DNA from: JBNKFV01 sp050289485
GTDB lineage: Bacteria; Pseudomonadota; Gammaproteobacteria; Pseudomonadales; Cellvibrionaceae
Length of the DNA: 64,000 bases
Assembly: GCA_050289485.1 (NCBI GenBank)
Contig: JBNKFV010000005.1
Span: 186,001-250,000, forward strand
Direction: 5' to 3'
The notes under the pieces were generated by a model that saw only the letters and a list, made by a program, of their open reading frames with translations, was not told the origin of the DNA and made no database searches. Each line of letters begins with the position of its first letter. The stretch's first letter is position 1. Below, piece by piece: positions 8,600 through 17,931 of this stretch. Position numbers and translations under genes: made by a program.

Positions 8600-9982
8600 A
8601 TGAAATATGTTTATGCGGTCTTCTTGTTGCTGGGTTTTGCGCGCGCGTTTGCGGTGCCTTTTGAAATTGCCGGTGATAATTATGCTAACCAAAAGTATGA
8701 GCTTGCGTATCAGCAGTTTATGGAGCTGGCCGCGCTGGGTAATAAGCGTGCGCAATATAATATTGGGGTGATGTATTTAAAAGGGCAGGGCCTTGCCCGC
8801 AGTTACGAAGATGCGTATGCCTGGATCAAGCTGTCTGCATCCGCAGGGGATGAAGAGTCTCAGGCTACGGTTGTAAAGTTAAAGGAGGTTTTGAGTGATG
8901 AGGTGGTGCTTGGCGGCGAAGAAAAGTATCAGTCGCTTCAGAAAACATATTCTGACGCAGCAATTGAAGGTGAGCTTGCGCCAAGCTTCGAAAACAGCGA
9001 TGTTGTTTCTAATAATAGAAACTATCTTTCGTTGAGAAAGCTTCCCCTCAACTATCCGGATAGAGCGTTAAGAGAGGGGCGGATGGGCGGTGTTACGCTT
9101 GAATATACTATCGCAGAGGATGGGCGGGTGAAGTACCCGGAGTTACTGGTGAGTACAGGGAGTGATTTTACTGAAGCGTCTCTGGATGTAATCAAAAAGT
9201 TCTTATATGCCCCCGCCTATTTGGGCGATACGCCTGTTGCCACCTACGCAGTTAAGATGCGTTTTACATTTGCGTTGGAAGGAAGGAAAGTTAATGAACG
9301 CAAGATAAAGAAGTTGCTCAATTCATATAAAGAAAAAGCACAATTGGGGGCTGGTTATGATCAATACGAGTACGGTTTGGCTGTCAGTGTTTTAAACAGG
9401 TATTTGCCAGAAAAAAAGCAAAACTTATTCGATAATCCGAACGCGTCATATTTCAAGTCTGCGGTGAATGGTTTTTCGCCGGCTAAGTACGCGCTGGGAA
9501 GTAATATTCTTTATGGAGAACAGTGCACGTCAGAATTTGATAAAAGTTTTTTTTGGCTTAACAGTGCCGCAAATGATGGGCTTTCAAATGCGCAAATGCT
9601 TCTGGGGCTTGAGCGTCTGAATGGTATGCGTTGTGAGCGTGATATCGACGAAGGGCTAAGCTGGTTGAAGAAGGCCTCAGAGAAATACGATCCAGCAAAA
9701 CTTGAGTATGCTGTCGCATTGGTAAAATACGTTGAGAATTTTGACCGCGAAGAGGTAGTGCGGCTTGTTGAGCGCGTTGATCAGAAAGAGTTTGAAGACA
9801 AGTTGAGCTTATATGAAGCTCAGGTTTTGGTGTATCGCGCGGTTGGCGACAAAGACCGGGAAGCTCGTTCGATTGAGGAATTTAAAAAAGAATCTAAGCG
9901 TTTGGAGCTGCCTTTTGATCAGCTTATGGCGAATATTGAACGTACTTTGAAGGGCGAAACCGTGGTTCCCCTCAGTATATAA
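8600..9982 (+). CDS. exported Sel1-repeat protein with TonB C-terminal domain
   Basis: About 460 residues, starting at the ATG at 8600; an in-frame GTG at 8594 is possible, but GGGGTGAG is better spaced for 8600. A signal peptide ends near ARAFA. Residues about 35-80 hold Sel1/TPR-like repeats (AYQQFMELAALGNKRAQYNI, GVMYLKGQG, DAYAWIKLSASAGDEESQ). A TonB_C-like domain follows at about 150-220 (NYPDRALREGRMGGVTLEYT, then VKMRFTFAL). More Sel1-like repeats lie in the second half (AKYALGSNILYGEQC, SNAQMLLGLERLNG). No transmembrane anchor beyond the signal peptide is evident, so it is not a standard inner-membrane TonB. Its role is unknown; it may be a periplasmic scaffold. Base composition is lower in GC than the flanking CAZyme genes. 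Confidence 0.8.
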   Translation: MKYVYAVFLLLGFARAFAVPFEIAGDNYANQKYELAYQQFMELAALGNKRAQYNIGVMYLKGQGLARSYEDAYAWIKLSASAGDEESQATVVKLKEVLSDEVVLGGEEKYQSLQKTYSDAAIEGELAPSFENSDVVSNNRNYLSLRKLPLNYPDRALREGRMGGVTLEYTIAEDGRVKYPELLVSTGSDFTEASLDVIKKFLYAPAYLGDTPVATYAVKMRFTFALEGRKVNERKIKKLLNSYKEKAQLGAGYDQYEYGLAVSVLNRYLPEKKQNLFDNPNASYFKSAVNGFSPAKYALGSNILYGEQCTSEFDKSFFWLNSAANDGLSNAQMLLGLERLNGMRCERDIDEGLSWLKKASEKYDPAKLEYAVALVKYVENFDREEVVRLVERVDQKEFEDKLSLYEAQVLVYRAVGDKDREARSIEEFKKESKRLELPFDQLMANIERTLKGETVVPLSI

Positions 9983-10158
9983 GTATTGGTTTTGGGGGTG
10001 GTGATGGGCGTTCAGGGATAGATGGGAAGGTTAATCAAGCATCTCCGGCCCGTTGATTGCAGCTCTTTAATTGTTGTTTTGACTGCCAATCCGAGTGTTA
10101 TCTCTTTGTTGTACAAAAGGGCGTAAAAAACGTTGAATAATAGTTGTCAGGTAATTAT

Positions 10159-10170
10159 GTAAACGTTTAC
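10159..10170. promoter_or_regulatory. GTAAACGTTTAC palindrome, candidate LacI-family operator
   Basis: This is a perfect 12-bp palindrome with the AACGTT core, 111 bases before the LuxR-like gene at 10282. It is nearly identical to the site inside the promoter at 4167. Another AACGTT lies about 30 bases upstream (near 10128). Otherwise 9983-10281 appears empty. Confidence 0.5.
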
Positions 10171-10281
10171 TATCTGGTACTGCGATATCTAATAAAGCCG
10201 AATAAATCGGTGCGTCGTCGTTTGCCTGTGTGGTCACATGTCTTTCGGGCGATACCGTTAATGCTATAGGTTGAGGGAAGT

Positions 10282-10503
10282 ATGGACGCCCTGGAAAATG
10301 TTAAAAATAATTCCACCATCGAATACGTGTCAAACCGTGAAAGGGAAGTACTTACACTTTTACAGCAAGGCATGACCAATCAGCAGAACTCCCAGATGCT
10401 CGACATTAGCGAGAGAACTGTGAAGTTTCACTGCGCCAATATTTACCAAAAACACAGAGTCAATAACCGGTTTGAGCTACTGGTCACTCTTAGCCATGTG
10501 TAA
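10282..10503 (+). CDS. small orphan LuxR-type HTH protein
   Basis: 73 residues, essentially a stand-alone GerE/LuxR DNA-binding domain. Residues about 16-68 read SNREREVLTLLQQGMTNQQN, then SERTVKFHCANIYQKHRVNN and RFELL, with the usual four-helix pattern. There is no receiver or autoinducer domain, so its activity must be set by expression or by partners. GAGGGAAG lies just before the ATG, supporting a real gene. The recognition region is slightly degenerate (TNQQNSQ instead of the common TNKEIA), so a decaying fragment of a larger regulator is an alternative. A LacI-type palindrome lies upstream. Confidence 0.65.
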   Translation: MDALENVKNNSTIEYVSNREREVLTLLQQGMTNQQNSQMLDISERTVKFHCANIYQKHRVNNRFELLVTLSHV

Positions 10504-10789
10504 TCAACCTGTACCTGGGTATAGGTTGCAGGCCCAGAAAAATAACTAACAATGAGCGCACGTGTTTGCGCCAATAATGCAACAGCGAATAGATAGACGA
10601 CTTATCCCAAGGGCTTGCTTAAGTCGTTCAGTTGCCAGGCACATATCCACGATAGATGGCCCGACGCTTCTATAGATATGGAGAGGCTGCAAATAAAAAG
10701 ACAATATAAAACGCCTATTCAAAAACTATAGGCTGCCCGCTTTCAACTACATGTAATTTTCTTGTGATAACTATGAGGCCAAACAGACT

Positions 10790-11236
10790 ATGCGTAACAA
10801 GCTTATTTACTTTTTTCTACTGTCTTTGCTTTCCACAACAAAAGCTTTCGCCGCACCGGCTGGCTCGGCGTGCGACTGGGTGGATCAGGAGGCGCTGGCG
10901 GCACTTGGGCTGGCCAATGCTGTGTCCAAAGAGGCGTCACCTGATAGTGGTGCCCAGGATATTACCAAATGTACTATTGAGGTCCCGAATGCGCCAATGC
11001 CTTCTCTTCGGGTGTCGGTAGAACCTTCTCCTCATGATTTTGTGAGAAAACCTTTTTGTGACTGGCAATCTCAGCTTACGAGCGTTGAACTGGGTATTTG
11101 CTCAGCGAACGTTAGAGATACACTTGTAACTGTTGTCTATCTGGTGCCAGCGTCGTCCGCTTCTGGGATGGAATCTACATTTAGTGATCAAATTGAACGC
11201 TTATTCAATAAGTATCTGGAAACTGCCGCAAAATAA
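10790..11236 (+). CDS. secreted hypothetical protein
   Basis: 148 residues with a clear signal peptide (MRNKLIYFFLLSLLSTTKAFA, cleaved near AFA-AP). The mature part is about 125 residues with four Cys (CDWVD, KCTIE, FCDWQ, GICSA), suggesting disulfides in the periplasm. I do not recognise the family. It stands alone between the LuxR-like gene and the convergent GH127 gene, and a strong hairpin follows its stop. The 286-base gap before it (10504-10789) shows nothing I can name. Confidence 0.6.
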   Translation: MRNKLIYFFLLSLLSTTKAFAAPAGSACDWVDQEALAALGLANAVSKEASPDSGAQDITKCTIEVPNAPMPSLRVSVEPSPHDFVRKPFCDWQSQLTSVELGICSANVRDTLVTVVYLVPASSASGMESTFSDQIERLFNKYLETAAK

Positions 11237-11270
11237 GCCGCTGCCTGCGGGATTTCCCCGCAGGGGCGGC
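11237..11270. terminator. GC-rich hairpin after the secreted hypothetical gene
   Basis: GCCGCTGCCTGCGGG pairs with CCCGCAGGGGCGGC with minor mismatches, starting directly after the stop codon. There is no clear T-run, so termination is likely but not certain. It could also serve the convergent GH127 gene. Confidence 0.5.
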
Positions 11271-11327
11271 TCTCTTCAGCATTAATGACGGCGGGTATGA
11301 TGCACGCGGTGATAGCGCTGTGCGCCG

Positions 11328-13679
11328 TTATTCCCGCAACAGGCGCACGCCATAAATACCCGCGGTTAGAGAGCCTGGCGCCGCTTCAAAACGCAGGGTC
11401 AGTTCTTTGTGGCCGTGCAGTTCAGCTGGCAGTGGGTAGTCGACGGTGAAAAATTCATCGCCGCGATCACCCTTTAGTTCAACGTCTGCCAGTAGGGTGC
11501 CGTTCAACAGGATAGAGAACCGGCGCCCGGAGTCCTGCCCGTAGTAGGTAACGCGCAGGGTTTTGGCTTCCTGCTGCGGATCTTTAAGCTGGTAGCTGAA
11601 CCAGCCCCGGGCATCGCGCCAGTGGCGGTCTTTGTGGGTGCCCGTGTTGGTGTCCTGGCTGGCGAAGAAGTGGTCTGCCTCTGGCTGTTGTTCGCCGGGC
11701 GACACTTTGTCTATCGTCAATGCCTCCAGTGCCAGTCGGGTTTGGTCTGCCTGGGCCAACTGGCGCTGGTGTTGTGCAAATTGTTTCGGTGTGGTGACCG
11801 GCCAGTAAAGCATGTAGCGGGATTCGTGCAGGCGGAAAAAGGGAATCAACTCGGTCACCGGCTTGCCCTCGCTGTGTAGTGCAGCGGGTACCGACAGGTG
11901 CAGTGTGTCACCCGGCAGACGTTTGATCTGGTCGACGAAATCCCGCTGGTCACTGACAAAGGTGGGCGCGGTTTCCAGCGGGCACATGGCCCCCCAGGCT
12001 ACGTGGCCCATACGGCTGTCGTCGGCAAAAAAGTTGAGGTGCTCGTTGGCGAAGGGCTGGGTTTTGGCGGCCAGCACCACAGGGCCGTATACCAGTGCGA
12101 AATAGTCGGAGCCATCCGGCATCTGTTCCAGTTCGGTGTGCATGGGCATATCCAGGGTGATGCGGTCGCCGTCGCGCCAGTGGCGGCGCAGGGTCAGGTA
12201 GCTGCCGGGTTGTGCGCGGTGCTTGACCCGCTTGCCGTTGATGCGAACCGTCAGTTTGCCGGGGGCCACCCAGGCCGGGTAGCGCAGGTGCAGGGTAGCT
12301 TTGGCGTCGCCCTCGATGGTCAGCATGCTGCTGTCCTCGTCGGGGATATGATTTTCCTGCACCAGGGTCAGGCCCTTGTCTCGCCACTGTAGCTGGGAGG
12401 GGATGAACAGGTTGACAAACAGTTCGTCGTCGCGATGGGCGTAGATCATCTCGCCGTATTTGCTGTGGTTTTCGATGCCGGAACCCACGCAACACCACAT
12501 GCCGTCGTGCACTTGAGAGTAAACCCGGTAGTGCTGTGGTCGGGCCGGGGTGAAATACACCAGCCCGCCGGTGTCTGGATGTTGAGAGGAAAGAATGTGG
12601 TTGTACAGGGCGCGTTCGTAATAGCGAATATAGCGGGTTTGTGGGTCTTGTTGGTAAAGCAGGTCGGTGAGCTTGAGCATGTTGTACGTGTTGCAGGTCT
12701 CGGGCCCCTCTATCTCCTCCACCATGCCAGAGAAATCATCGCTGGGGTGGAAATGCTCGCGCACGCTGTTGCCACCAATGGCGATGCTGCGGTGTTCTAC
12801 CACCTGGCGCCAGAAAAATTCCGCGGCTTCCTGCCAGCGTTTGTCGGCTGCCAGGTCGCCCACACGCTTATAGCCAATGACTTTGGGGATCTGGGTGTTG
12901 GCGTGCAGGCCGGTTAGTGCGTCCTGTTGTTGTAATAGCGGATCGAGTATCTCCCGGTCTGACAGGCGTCGGGCAATTTGCAGATAATCCTGGTTGCCGG
13001 TGATGGCCGAGAGGTCGGCATAAATTTCGTTGAGGCCGCCATGTTCGCTGTATAGCAGTCGTTGCACTTGCTCATCAGACAGTTTGGCAAGCAGCTCTGC
13101 GCCCCAGTCTCCCAGTTTTACCAGCATGGTCAGCGCCTGTTGGCTGTCGGCGTACAGATAGGCGTCGCGCAGGCCGGCGAATACCTTGTGCAGGTTGTAC
13201 AGGGGTACCCAGTTGCTGTTGAGGTTGAAGCGACCCACATCAATATGGCCTTTGGCAACCTCTTGCCACAGCGCCACCCCATCGGGAATGCCGCCGAGAT
13301 AACCGCTGCCGATCTTGTCTTGCGCGCGCTGCATTTCCGTCAGCAGATAGTCCAGTCGCGCTTTGACTTGCGGGTTGCCGGTGGCAGCGTAGGCCAAGCT
13401 GAGCGCGCTCAGGTAGTGACCGCCGATGTGGCCGTCGAGGCCGGAGTTTTCCCAGTTGCCATAGCTTTCTGCTTTGCCGGGCAGGCCTGCCTCGCGCAGG
13501 TAGGGTGCCAGCAGTCGGTCCGGGTCCATGGCCAATATATATTCAATGTTCTTGTCTTGTGCGTGTTTAAAGGGGCTGTCCAGCAGGCGGACGTCGCTCA
13601 GGTCAAATTTCTCCACCGGTTCGGCCTGGGCGGTTAGGGTCAGCAGGCTGAAAGTCAGGGCATAAAGGGATTTTTTCAA
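11328..13679 (-). CDS. GH127 beta-L-arabinofuranosidase, exported
   Basis: About 783 residues from a TTG start. GAGGAG lies 9 bases upstream of that TTG, and translation from there gives a clean signal peptide (LKKSLYALTFSLLTLTAQA). Starting further upstream would put about 57 atypical residues before it. The enzyme has the DUF1680/GH127 alpha-barrel: GHIGGHYLSALSLAYAATGN, LYNLHKVFAGLRDAY and EIEGPETCNTYNMLKL. MWCCVGSG supplies the paired Cys, Cys396-397. Glu327 and Cys329 with the CysCys pair match the zinc site of characterised GH127 enzymes; in those, a Cys thiolate acts as nucleophile. The C-terminal beta-sandwich is present. It removes beta-L-arabinofuranose, a pectic or glycoprotein sugar. 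It is transcribed divergently from the GH97-led run. Confidence 0.93.
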   Translation of the reverse strand: MKKSLYALTFSLLTLTAQAEPVEKFDLSDVRLLDSPFKHAQDKNIEYILAMDPDRLLAPYLREAGLPGKAESYGNWENSGLDGHIGGHYLSALSLAYAATGNPQVKARLDYLLTEMQRAQDKIGSGYLGGIPDGVALWQEVAKGHIDVGRFNLNSNWVPLYNLHKVFAGLRDAYLYADSQQALTMLVKLGDWGAELLAKLSDEQVQRLLYSEHGGLNEIYADLSAITGNQDYLQIARRLSDREILDPLLQQQDALTGLHANTQIPKVIGYKRVGDLAADKRWQEAAEFFWRQVVEHRSIAIGGNSVREHFHPSDDFSGMVEEIEGPETCNTYNMLKLTDLLYQQDPQTRYIRYYERALYNHILSSQHPDTGGLVYFTPARPQHYRVYSQVHDGMWCCVGSGIENHSKYGEMIYAHRDDELFVNLFIPSQLQWRDKGLTLVQENHIPDEDSSMLTIEGDAKATLHLRYPAWVAPGKLTVRINGKRVKHRAQPGSYLTLRRHWRDGDRITLDMPMHTELEQMPDGSDYFALVYGPVVLAAKTQPFANEHLNFFADDSRMGHVAWGAMCPLETAPTFVSDQRDFVDQIKRLPGDTLHLSVPAALHSEGKPVTELIPFFRLHESRYMLYWPVTTPKQFAQHQRQLAQADQTRLALEALTIDKVSPGEQQPEADHFFASQDTNTGTHKDRHWRDARGWFSYQLKDPQQEAKTLRVTYYGQDSGRRFSILLNGTLLADVELKGDRGDEFFTVDYPLPAELHGHKELTLRFEAAPGSLTAGIYGVRLLRE

Positions 13680-13919
13680 CGGGTTTTGCTCCTCAAGGTT
13701 TGACTGCCTTATTCCTTCAGGTGTTGCCATCATGCTATGCCACGTGTGCGGCAAGCAGGCCTTGTGCCGACGCTTTGCGGCGTGTGAAGTGGTAATTGGA
13801 TGCTTAGTGATGTTATAGCGTTTCGTCGTTGGGCGAAGGGTTGTGATCATATATGTAGTATTATATTATATAATGTTATGGTTATACAAATTAATAATAT
13901 TCCTAAGTGAGATTGACCG

Positions 13920-15872
13920 ATGAGACCTCAGTTCCTCCTCCCCCTTTTGTTTCCTGGCCTTTTATCTGCGTTAACGGCATGCAATGTTAAACAGGATTCT
14001 GCTGTTCAGCCGGACCTGCGAGTGCAGAGCCCAGACGGTCAGTTAAGTGTAGCTCTGGATTTGACAGGCGCTGGACAGCCTGTCTATGAAGTGACGCATG
14101 GGGGCCAGGTGGTGCTGGAATCATCACAATTGGGGTGGCGACTGGAAGGCAGTGATCTGAGTCAGGCTATGGCACTGGAATCGGTCTCTGCATCGGTGGC
14201 CGTTCACGATGAATACACTCTGGGCTATGGCAAGGTCGGGGAAGCCAGTTATCACGCCAACGAGCGGGTATTTCACTTTACCAATGAAAAAGGTGAGCGT
14301 CTCGATATCACTTTTCGTGTGTCTAATGATGGGGTTGCCTTTCAATACAGTTTGCCGAGCCAGCCTGCCGGCGTTGTGCGGGTGAAAGAAGAGCTCACCA
14401 GTTTTGATTTTACAGATGACAGTCGTGCCTGGCTGCAGCCTATCGCGGTAGCACAGGAGGGTTGGGGCAAGGTTAACCCGTCTTATGAAGAGCACTACCA
14501 GATGGGTATCCCAGTGGATGAGTCATCCCCCTCACCGGCCGGTTGGGTTTTTCCCGCTCTGTTCCATACCGCGGGTGGCTGGGTGGCCATTACCGAGGCC
14601 GGAATGGACGGCCACTACCACGCTTCGCGTCTGCAGGCGGACTCGCCCGAAGGTGAATACCATATAGGTTACCCTATGGCTGCGGAAGCTTTCACGGGTG
14701 GTGCTCTGCTGGCGGAAACCAGCGAGCCACTGCACTCGCCCTGGCGCATTATTGCTGTAGGCGACTTGCCAACCCTGATGGATTCGACGCTGGGTACAGA
14801 CCTGGCAGCTCCTGCGGTAGCGGAGATGCCCTGGGTTAAGCCTGGCGTGGCCAGTTGGAGCTGGGCATTGCTGAAAGACGACTCGGTCAACTACGACACC
14901 CAGAAGCAGTTTATCGACTACGCCGCCGATATGGGTTGGGATTACACGCTGGTAGACGTTAACTGGGACCGCAACATCGGCTACGAAAAAATCGCCGAGC
15001 TGGCTGATTACGCGGCAGAGAAAAAGGTTGGTCTGATCCTGTGGTATAACTCGTCGGGCGACTGGAATGAAACCAAGTATACTCCGAAGAGCGCACTGCT
15101 GACCCGCGAACAGCGCCGCGCCGAATTCGCACGTCTGCAGGCTATGGGTATCGCTGGTGTCAAGGTGGATTTCTTCGCCGGTGACGGTCAGTCAATGATG
15201 GCCTATTACCTGGATATCTTACGCGATGCGGCCGACTTTGAATTGTTGGTCAATTTCCACGGTGCCACTTTGCCGCGCGGCTGGCAGCGCACTTACCCTA
15301 ACCTGATGACGATGGAAGCGGTACGGGGGTTCGAATACAGCACGTTTGAGCAAGAAACCGCGGATCTGGCGCCTTCGCATGTGGCCATGTTGCCGTTTAC
15401 TCGAAACCTGTTCGATCCCATGGACTTCACGCCCACCGCTTTCTCGCCGATTCCTAATATCGAGCGTCGCACTCGCGACGGTTTCGAGTTGGCTCTACCG
15501 GTACTGATGTTGTCTGGTATCCAACACATAGCCGAGACCGCTGAGGGCATGGCTAAAGTACCGGATTTTGTGCGTGACTACATGCGTGATATTCCGGTCA
15601 GTTGGGACGAGAGCCGCTTAGTAGCTGGCTATCCTGGCAAGTATGCCGTGATTGCCCGACGCGCTGGCGATACCTGGTATCTGGTCGGCATCAACGGCGA
15701 GGCCGAAGACCGGGCGCTAACGCTGGACTTGAGCTTTCTCGATGGGCGCACTGGGCAACTGATTGGCGACGGCGAGGCAGCCGACACCTGGGAGCGGGCG
15801 GAGGTAACGGCTAATGCCAAGGTGGCGGTGACCCTGCGTGCCCGCGGTGGTCTGGTTATCAAGTTTCCGTAA
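13920..15872 (+). CDS. GH97 retaining alpha-glycosidase 1, lipoprotein
   Basis: 650 residues. A lipoprotein signal ends in LTAC (Cys21). The N-terminal beta-super-sandwich contains FRVSNDGVAFQYSLP and NPSYEEHYQMGIPVD. The TIM barrel contains WSWALLKDDSVNYDTQKQFI and GVKVDFF (Asp417). By GH97 precedent, Asp at this position marks the retaining branch, which includes alpha-galactosidases; inverting SusB-type enzymes use Glu instead. MTMEAVRG carries the probable acid/base Glu466. It heads a co-directional run with an acetylesterase and GH27. It is clearly paralogous to the GH97 at 22309, sharing runs such as LMDSTLGTDLAAPA and FHGATLPRG. An AT-rich promoter region lies before it. Confidence 0.93.
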   Translation: MRPQFLLPLLFPGLLSALTACNVKQDSAVQPDLRVQSPDGQLSVALDLTGAGQPVYEVTHGGQVVLESSQLGWRLEGSDLSQAMALESVSASVAVHDEYTLGYGKVGEASYHANERVFHFTNEKGERLDITFRVSNDGVAFQYSLPSQPAGVVRVKEELTSFDFTDDSRAWLQPIAVAQEGWGKVNPSYEEHYQMGIPVDESSPSPAGWVFPALFHTAGGWVAITEAGMDGHYHASRLQADSPEGEYHIGYPMAAEAFTGGALLAETSEPLHSPWRIIAVGDLPTLMDSTLGTDLAAPAVAEMPWVKPGVASWSWALLKDDSVNYDTQKQFIDYAADMGWDYTLVDVNWDRNIGYEKIAELADYAAEKKVGLILWYNSSGDWNETKYTPKSALLTREQRRAEFARLQAMGIAGVKVDFFAGDGQSMMAYYLDILRDAADFELLVNFHGATLPRGWQRTYPNLMTMEAVRGFEYSTFEQETADLAPSHVAMLPFTRNLFDPMDFTPTAFSPIPNIERRTRDGFELALPVLMLSGIQHIAETAEGMAKVPDFVRDYMRDIPVSWDESRLVAGYPGKYAVIARRAGDTWYLVGINGEAEDRALTLDLSFLDGRTGQLIGDGEAADTWERAEVTANAKVAVTLRARGGLVIKFP

Positions 15873-15937
15873 ACCCAGGCTCAACCTTCTTCACACATTG
15901 CTGTGTTTGGTTGCCCATGTTTGTAAAGGATATTCTC

Positions 15938-17887
15938 ATGTTCAATGCCGGTTCGACGAATTCCCTTACCCCGTATAAAAAGGCCGCTACACGTGGCGGC
16001 CTGGCGGGGCTGTTTAGCCTGTGTCTGCTGGTATTAGTTCACGGACAGGCCGCAGCGGCGGTCGAGCTGGGAAAAATTTTCTCCGACCATATGGTGTTGC
16101 AGCGAGACCAGGCTGTTGCCATATGGGGGAGTGCGGCGGCCAATACCCCCATTAGCGTGGCATTCGATGGCAAATCCTTTACCGCTCGGGCTGATGATGA
16201 GGGGCGCTGGCGGGTGAGTATTCCAGCACAAAAGGCTGGCGGCCCCTTTACTATCAGCGTGACAGGCGATGGTGAGCGCACGATTGAGGATGTGTATTTT
16301 GGTGATGTATGGCTGGCCGGAGGCCAGTCTAATATGGAGTGGAAGCTGAGTTGGAAAATCAATAATTCCGACGAGATCATCGCCACCGCCAACTACCCGC
16401 TGATTCGTTTTTTTGAAGTGCCCGCCGAAGTGGCTCCCCGTCCGCAGACCGAGTTAAGCGATGGTGCCTGGAAACCGGCGACACCGGAGACCGCCCAACA
16501 TTTTTCCGCCGTGGCCTATTTGTTTGCTCGCCAGAATCACCTGGAGAAGGACGTTGCGGTTGGCATCATAGACGACAACTGGGGTGGCACGCCCGCGGAA
16601 AGCTGGATGAGCAAGGAGGCATTGCTGCAACTACCCGCCTACCGCGAGAGAACCGAAGCCCAGTACCAGCCGGATATTGATTGGTCGAAACGGTTTGCCA
16701 TCAATGAAAAACACGGTGAAGAGAAAAACCAGCGTATATTTGGTAAGGAATACGCGCTCGCCACGGATGCCTTTCGATTTGATTTTTCAACGCGGGGTTG
16801 GAGTGAGCAAACACTGCCGGGAGCATTTGATAATCTCGCGTGGCTACGCCGCGAATTCACCTTGGATAAGGTGCCAGCCAAGAAGGTGGTACTGAGCTTT
16901 GGTGACCTCCAGCAAAAGGCTTTTATTTGGATTAATGAGACGCTTTTGGATGTTCAGGACTGGCAAGTTGAAGGCGCGCGCTACGAAATTCCAGCGGACC
17001 TGCTCCGCAAGGGCCGCAACCTCATTACTTTGAGGGTTGGCAACAGTTGGAGTAACCAGGCTTATGTAGGGAGAGACAATAAGATATGGCTGGATGCTGA
17101 CGGTGATAAGCAAGACCTAAGTAGCGGCTGGCTATACAGTCATCAGGTCGAAGCTCCGCTTCCCGAATATATCAACTACCAGAATACCCCCTCGTTTCTT
17201 TACAACAGCATGATCCACCCCATTCTCGGCTATGGTCTTCGTGGCGTGATCTGGTATCAGGGTGAAGCCAATGCCGGTGAGGCCAGTTTGTATCACGACC
17301 TGTTCAGTGCATTGATTCAGGACTGGCGCCAGCAATGGCAGCAGGATTTCCCTTTTATTTTCGTGCAATTGGCCGCGTTCATGCAGCCGCAATATCCACA
17401 GCCGGACAGTAGCTGGGCGTTGCTGCGCGATATGCAGAGTCGCACGTTAAGCCTGGCTGGCACTGGTATGGCCACGGCCATTGATATCGGCGATATCAAC
17501 GACATTCACCCCCGCGACAAGCAGGATGTCGCTATGCGGCTTTGGGGGGAGGCAAAGCGCCTGAGTTTTGGCGATAAGATACTTAGCCAGGGCCCCAGCT
17601 ATCGTGCATACCGGGTTAAGGGGCAGCGCATTCAGGTGTTCTTCGATCATACTGGCCAGGGCTTGCATCTGAAAGACGGCAGCAGCGTAAAAGGCTTTGC
17701 CGTTGCCGGCGCGGATGGCGTCTATCATCCGGCACAGGCCAATATTCAAGGTGATGCTGTGGTGGTCTGGAGTGATGCGGTAGCGGCACCGGTAGCCTTG
17801 CAATATGCCTGGGCGGATTATCCTCAGGTTAACCTGTACAACTCCGCCGATTTGCCGGCGTTGCCTTTTGCCATCGAAGTACACTGA
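15938..17887 (+). CDS. CE20-type (sialate O-acetylesterase-like) carbohydrate acetylesterase, exported
   Basis: About 649 residues. The ATG at 15938 follows AAAGGA at 7-base spacing; the frame is open further upstream, but without a good RBS. A signal peptide ends near GQAAAA. The SGNH-hydrolase motifs are GGQSNMEW with nucleophile Ser131, VIWYQGEAN, and DINDIHPRDKQDVA with the Asp522/His524 pair. A jelly-roll insertion (about 270-400) splits the catalytic domain, as in the 9-O-acetylesterase-like enzymes. Characterised relatives in plant-polysaccharide loci remove acetyl groups from xyloglucan or xylan oligosaccharides; true sialic acid use is unlikely here. The GH27 gene follows after 44 bases, so the two are probably co-transcribed. 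Confidence 0.88.
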   Translation: MFNAGSTNSLTPYKKAATRGGLAGLFSLCLLVLVHGQAAAAVELGKIFSDHMVLQRDQAVAIWGSAAANTPISVAFDGKSFTARADDEGRWRVSIPAQKAGGPFTISVTGDGERTIEDVYFGDVWLAGGQSNMEWKLSWKINNSDEIIATANYPLIRFFEVPAEVAPRPQTELSDGAWKPATPETAQHFSAVAYLFARQNHLEKDVAVGIIDDNWGGTPAESWMSKEALLQLPAYRERTEAQYQPDIDWSKRFAINEKHGEEKNQRIFGKEYALATDAFRFDFSTRGWSEQTLPGAFDNLAWLRREFTLDKVPAKKVVLSFGDLQQKAFIWINETLLDVQDWQVEGARYEIPADLLRKGRNLITLRVGNSWSNQAYVGRDNKIWLDADGDKQDLSSGWLYSHQVEAPLPEYINYQNTPSFLYNSMIHPILGYGLRGVIWYQGEANAGEASLYHDLFSALIQDWRQQWQQDFPFIFVQLAAFMQPQYPQPDSSWALLRDMQSRTLSLAGTGMATAIDIGDINDIHPRDKQDVAMRLWGEAKRLSFGDKILSQGPSYRAYRVKGQRIQVFFDHTGQGLHLKDGSSVKGFAVAGADGVYHPAQANIQGDAVVVWSDAVAAPVALQYAWADYPQVNLYNSADLPALPFAIEVH

Positions 17888-17931
17888 CAGACTTTGCTAT
17901 TTAAATAACTGATAAATCCTGGGATCTTTCA

